Source: an uncultured Lachnospiraceae bacterium (GTDB lineage: Bacteria; Bacillota_A; Clostridia; Lachnospirales; Lachnospiraceae). From it: DNA of 8,686 nucleotides. This document shows, piece by piece, positions 5,815-8,686 of this stretch. The stretch is taken from NCBI GenBank assembly GCA_902773195.1, contig CACYDL010000128.1:1-8686 (forward strand), read 5' to 3'. The first letter of the stretch is position 1. Each line of letters begins with the position of its first letter. The translations under genes were made by a program, and so were the position numbers. Below the pieces are notes generated by a model that did no database searches, was not told where the DNA came from, and saw only the letters and a program-made list of their open reading frames with translations.

Positions 5815-6663
5815 ATGGGAAGAACGGAAGCGATGATACAATATGAGAATACGGTCCCGGCCCTCTTTCTGCGCAGGATCAACCGCTTCATCGCCGAGGT
5901 TCTGATCGGGGAGAAGAAAGAGCTGGTTCACGTGAAGAACACCGGCCGCCTGCAGGAACTGCTGGTGCCGGAGGCGAAGGTGACTCTTCAGAAGGCTTCC
6001 GCCCCGGAGCGGAAGACGGCGTATGACCTGATTTCCGTCTATAAGCCGGGACTGAGATGGGTCAATATCGACAGTCTTGCGCCGAACGCCCTGATGAAGC
6101 GGCTGCTGATGAGCCTGGACTACGACGTGGTGAAGCCGGAGTATACTTACGGCGATTCCCGATTTGATTTCTTCATGATGAAACGCGCGCGTACCGCGCC
6201 CGCAGGCTCCCCGCGCACCGCGCACGAGATGGAACACGCGCGCACCGCGTCCGCAAGCTCCTCGCGCACCGCGCACGAGATGGAACGCGCTGGAGAAAAA
6301 TATCTGACGGAAATAAAGGGCTGTACGCTGGCAGCGGATCTGAAGAAGGGAATCGGACGATTCCCTGACGCGCCGACGGAACGCGGCGTGAAACATCTGG
6401 AAGAGCTGGCAGCTGCGGCAGAGGCGGGCTATCACTGCGAGATCGCTTTTGTCATCCAGATGAACGGGATCCGTATGGTCTTTCCCAACGACGAAACACA
6501 GCCGGAGTTCGGGCAGGCGCTTGTCCGCGCCGCGAAAGCCGGCGTACAGGTCGTCTATTATCCATGCCAAGTGGAGGCCGACCGCATCAGGATAACAGGT
6601 GCCGTCAACGATACCGACAGATACCGAAAGTTACCGACGGATACGCGGGCGCTTCTGATATAA
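5815..6663 (+). CDS. sfsA: SfsA family protein with a repeat insertion
   Basis: SfsA was named for stimulating sugar fermentation in E. coli; the family combines an OB-fold-like N-terminal part with a PD-(D/E)XK nuclease-like core, and its biochemical role is poorly known. Conserved blocks, counted from ATG 5815: FLRRINRFIAEV (about 18-29), HVKNTGRLQELLVP (39-52), RKTAYDLISV (66-75), WVNIDSLAPN (82-91), YGDSRFDF (112-119), EIKGCTL (166-172), FPDAPTERGVKHLEEL (183-198), FVIQMNG (212-218), FPNDE (223-227). Asp of SRFD, Glu and Lys of EIK are the likely active-site residues and are kept. Between SRFDF and EIKG an extra segment of about 35 residues holds two copies of a 17-residue repeat, so the protein has 282 residues against the usual 230-240. 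Starts at TTG 5671, ATG 5737 and ATG 5833 are in frame; 5815 has the best ribosome binding site. Confidence 0.88.
   Translation: MGRTEAMIQYENTVPALFLRRINRFIAEVLIGEKKELVHVKNTGRLQELLVPEAKVTLQKASAPERKTAYDLISVYKPGLRWVNIDSLAPNALMKRLLMSLDYDVVKPEYTYGDSRFDFFMMKRARTAPAGSPRTAHEMEHARTASASSSRTAHEMERAGEKYLTEIKGCTLAADLKKGIGRFPDAPTERGVKHLEELAAAAEAGYHCEIAFVIQMNGIRMVFPNDETQPEFGQALVRAAKAGVQVVYYPCQVEADRIRITGAVNDTDRYRKLPTDTRALLI
6184..6285 (+). repeat. 51-bp in-frame tandem duplication inside SfsA
   Basis: Two 51-bp units, 6184-6234 and 6235-6285, encode ARTAPAGSPRTAHEME-like and ARTASASSSRTAHEME-like 17-residue repeats. Each unit also contains the shorter motif RTA twice, from GCGCACCGCG-like DNA. The insert is Ala/Arg/Ser-rich and probably a disordered loop. 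The frame is kept. Confidence 0.9.
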
Positions 6664-6794
6664 GGGGCTGACAACAAAACAGAAAAACGATTTGCGTTGT
6701 GGCGCAAGGGAGATTTTCGGGACACCTGGCCTGAGATACTCGTGGTGTCGGAGTCGAAGTGGAACTGACCTTGCAGAATGACCGGAGGGCGGCT

Positions 6795-6872
6795 ATGGAT
6801 CGTAAGGTATTCATGGAGAGCATTTCCCCGGCCTTGTTGAGGAGGGAGAAGAAATGGGAGAGAACAACATAA
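6795..6872 (+). CDS. Possible 25-residue small ORF overlapping the Sel1 gene start
   Basis: ATG 6795 follows GGAGGG (6784-6789) by five bases and opens a 25-codon frame beginning MDRKVFMESISPALL. The frame runs through the Sel1 gene's ribosome binding site and ends 19 bases inside that gene in another frame. Such an arrangement can couple translation. I do not recognise the peptide and there is no independent support that it is made. Confidence 0.25.
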   Translation: MDRKVFMESISPALLRREKKWERTT

Positions 6873-8431
6873 CGCTGGGACCCGATCAGATGCAGCGGAT
6901 CGCGAGGTACGAGATAACGTTCAGGGACATCATCGCGGACGCGCCCTTCCGGGAAGGAGATATTACCTGTCAGGACGTATACAGCTTTACGCTGGAAGAT
7001 CTGTACTATGCCATAAAGGCGCTGAAGGCGTCGGATCCGACCGTGAAGGATTTCGGCGATCACTGGCTCTGCCCGATCAATCAGCTTTCCGACAGCTTTG
7101 ATCTGGACCGTGCGCGCGGGATTCCGGAGGGCTTTGATGATGTGCCGGAAGAAATGAAGGGCTATCCGGGGCTGAAGGTCTCAGACAGCGGCTGTTTTTC
7201 TGACCTCTGGCGGGAGCTGGAGGATGCCTGGGAGGATTACGGGGATGAGACGCATCTTTCAGAGATTCTGGACTTTGACGCGCTTATCTCAGATCTCGAA
7301 AGATATTTCGGCAATAAAGGGAAAGCTCTTGAGGAGCGGAACTTCTCCGATGAAGAGATGTTGGCTTATATCAGCTTTTTTGACGATGACAGTTATGTGA
7401 AAAAAGCGGATGAGAAGCAGCTGGCTCTTGCCCGAAGATTTATCGATACACTCTGTGAGAAGGACAGCGGCCTGGCTCTTTCTGTCAAGGGGTACGCATG
7501 TTATGGCGGAAACCGCCTGTATCCCTGCGACTGGGCTGTCTCGCGCGACTGCATGATCCGCCTTTTTGAAAAGACGGATCATCCGCGGTATGCCAATACG
7601 CTTGGCTATATTTATTACTACGGGCGCTGCAGCGGCGGGGAGCCGGAATACGAAAAGGCATTCCATTACTTCGGCATCGCCGCCGCGAATGGCCTCTACG
7701 AGGGCATGTATAAGCTGGCCGATATGTTCTGTCACGGTTACGGCTGCGGGAAGAGTCTGCGGACAGCCCGCGCTCTCTACAGAATGGTCTACAATGACAG
7801 CCTGCATTATTTCCTCCGGGGTGAGCATGCAAATTTTGCCGACGCGGCGCTCCGCATGGGGAATGTATATGCAAAAGGCATCGATGAGGAGATCAATCCC
7901 GGATTCGCTTATTACTATTATCTGCAGGCGTATTACGCGGCAAGGCTCCGCGCAAAGGAAGACAACTTTTTCGGAAACGAGAAGGTCGTCAGCAATGCCC
8001 GCAAGGCGCTGGAAGAAACAGAGGCGCTCCTCCCGGAGGATTTCTTCATAGAGACGGCGGGTTATGCATTTCCCGGATTCTTCGCGGAGCTGGCTTATGA
8101 GAATCATAAGTGCCTGCTTACAAGGACCGGAGATCCGGCAAATGGCGTGGAGCTGACGGCAGAACGAATCGCGACAAGATCCGTTCCGGAACCGGATGAG
8201 ATCCTGATCACCATCCCGCAGCTGAGGTACTGCAGACGGACCCGCAAGGTGTCTTATAGTCCGGTTGAAGCCGCGGAAATCCGGTTCAGGGACGATGCCC
8301 TTCAGGTGCGCTATGACTTCTGCGCCTGGAATGATGAGGTCGGAAGGGTTGAGTTCTACTTTGACGATGAAGTGGTTGCCTGGGTCAGGGCGGCAGGCTA
8401 TCGCATAGGCGTTGAGCCGGAAGGCGTGTAA
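6854..8431 (+). CDS. Sel1-repeat (TPR-like) protein of unknown function
   Basis: The 525-residue product has a central set of Sel1-like helical repeats, about residues 243-362: YANTLGYIYYYGRC with YEKAFHYFGIAAANG, then GMYKLADMFCHGYGCGKSLRTARALYRM, and later AALRMGNVYAKGIDEEINPGFAYYYYLQAY. Sel1 repeats form superhelical scaffolds for protein-protein contacts. The N-terminal part (about 1-200) is acidic and helix-rich and matches nothing I recognise. The C-terminal part (about 430-525) looks beta-rich, with RYDFCAWNDEVGRVEFYFDDEVVAWV. There is no signal peptide or membrane segment, so it is probably cytosolic. GGAGG at 6841-6845 lies 8 bases before ATG 6854. The neighbours give no functional hint. 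The repeat assignment is sound; the role is unknown. Confidence 0.85.
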   Translation: MGENNITLGPDQMQRIARYEITFRDIIADAPFREGDITCQDVYSFTLEDLYYAIKALKASDPTVKDFGDHWLCPINQLSDSFDLDRARGIPEGFDDVPEEMKGYPGLKVSDSGCFSDLWRELEDAWEDYGDETHLSEILDFDALISDLERYFGNKGKALEERNFSDEEMLAYISFFDDDSYVKKADEKQLALARRFIDTLCEKDSGLALSVKGYACYGGNRLYPCDWAVSRDCMIRLFEKTDHPRYANTLGYIYYYGRCSGGEPEYEKAFHYFGIAAANGLYEGMYKLADMFCHGYGCGKSLRTARALYRMVYNDSLHYFLRGEHANFADAALRMGNVYAKGIDEEINPGFAYYYYLQAYYAARLRAKEDNFFGNEKVVSNARKALEETEALLPEDFFIETAGYAFPGFFAELAYENHKCLLTRTGDPANGVELTAERIATRSVPEPDEILITIPQLRYCRRTRKVSYSPVEAAEIRFRDDALQVRYDFCAWNDEVGRVEFYFDDEVVAWVRAAGYRIGVEPEGV

Positions 8432-8519
8432 ACGGGGCTCACGATGAAGCTCCAAGATGAATGCTTTATGATGATGCAGGCTGACTCTCGTGGCTTCCGT
8501 CGTGAGATACGGCGTGCAA

Positions 8520-8557
8520 ATGCATTCATTGCATGGAGCAGCAGGAAAAGATATAAT
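8520..8557 (+). promoter_or_regulatory. Candidate promoter with operator-like inverted repeat before the radical SAM gene
   Basis: TATAAT at 8552-8557 is a perfect -10 box, and TTGCAT at 8529-8534 is a partial -35 box at the ideal 17-base spacing. ATGCA, five bases, TGCAT (8520-8534) is a perfect inverted repeat that covers the -35 box, which could be a repressor site. Expected transcription start is near 8564, giving an untranslated leader of about 48 bases before ATG 8612. Confidence 0.55.
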
Positions 8558-8611
8558 GGAAGGGCAAAGAGTCAAGCCGACCAACGCTTCTGACACTATG
8601 GGAGCTTATAG

Positions 8612-8686
8612 ATGCATTTCGTTAATGCCAGAGGAATACTGACCGGCAGCGGCGGCCGGTATGGAATGAACGTCTACCGGGGCTGC
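8612..8686 (+). CDS. SPL-family radical SAM protein, first 25 codons only
   Basis: The gene runs off the window after 25 codons. What is seen is MHFVNARGIL, a short Gly/Ser stretch, then YGMNVYRGC. This matches my memory of the start of spore-photolyase-like radical SAM proteins, where an NxYRGC block is followed directly by a CxxxCDSR-type cluster motif; the Cys at the window edge would precede that motif. GGGAG at 8600-8604 lies 7 bases before ATG 8612. The family uses a 4Fe-4S cluster and S-adenosylmethionine. The function of this member is not known. The call rests on a short N-terminus, so it is moderate. Confidence 0.65.
   Translation, partial: MHFVNARGILTGSGGRYGMNVYRGC

Noticed and set aside
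5680..6570. Minus-strand open frame (296 codons) opposite sfsA
   Set aside because: All SfsA motifs are on the plus strand; this frame only mirrors them.
8444..8593. 49-codon plus-strand ORF between the Sel1 gene and the radical SAM gene
   Set aside because: No ribosome binding site, no recognisable motif, and the candidate promoter of the next gene lies inside it.
7289..8596. Long minus-strand open frame (435 codons) opposite the Sel1-repeat gene
   Set aside because: No recognisable motif; the plus strand carries a clear repeat protein with a good ribosome binding site.

Overview
The window looks like chromosomal DNA from a high-GC member of the Bacillota, class Clostridia, most likely a gut Lachnospiraceae. 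This is an inference from gene content: a clostridial-type D-2-hydroxyacid dehydrogenase, SfsA, a double-glycine-leader peptide, a spore-photolyase-like radical SAM protein and a relic of an RsbW-like anti-sigma kinase. The GC-rich coding and the AGGAG-type ribosome binding sites agree. No RNA gene, insertion sequence or CRISPR array was seen.

Layout. Positions 1-3409 carry four plus-strand genes in tight order: the 3' part of an MBL-fold metallo-hydrolase, a prephenate dehydratase that overlaps it and starts with a lipoprotein-like signal peptide, a D-lactate-dehydrogenase-like enzyme, and a NUDIX hydrolase coupled to it. Positions 3543-3806 hold a small peptide gene with a double-glycine leader followed by an SH3b-like domain, closed by a strong hairpin at 3852-3881. 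Positions 3995-5206 read on the minus strand: an intact PHP-domain phosphoesterase and, upstream of it, an RsbW-like ATP-binding protein broken by an internal deletion. Positions 5207-5814 hold no convincing intact gene and look partly degenerate. From 5815 the plus strand resumes with SfsA, a Sel1-repeat protein, and the first 25 codons of an SPL-family radical SAM protein that runs off the window.

How the genes relate. The first block is metabolic: prephenate to phenylpyruvate, 2-oxoacid to 2-hydroxyacid, and nucleotide clean-up. Prephenate dehydratase makes a 2-oxoacid (phenylpyruvate), and the next gene belongs to a family that reduces 2-oxoacids, so a phenylpyruvate-to-phenyllactate link is possible but unproven. 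The predicted lipoprotein export of the dehydratase would argue against a simple cytosolic pathway. The rest looks like a set of individually transcribed genes.

The points most worth a second look are: (1) a prephenate dehydratase with a lipobox, a 30-bp tandem-repeat tether and an altered ACT regulatory domain; (2) the double-glycine-leader SH3b peptide; (3) the internally deleted anti-sigma kinase; (4) an SfsA with a duplicated 17-residue insertion inside its catalytic domain; and (5) a cysteine-rich tail on the D-LDH-like enzyme. Two unrelated enzymes here carry in-frame tandem repeats between conserved blocks.
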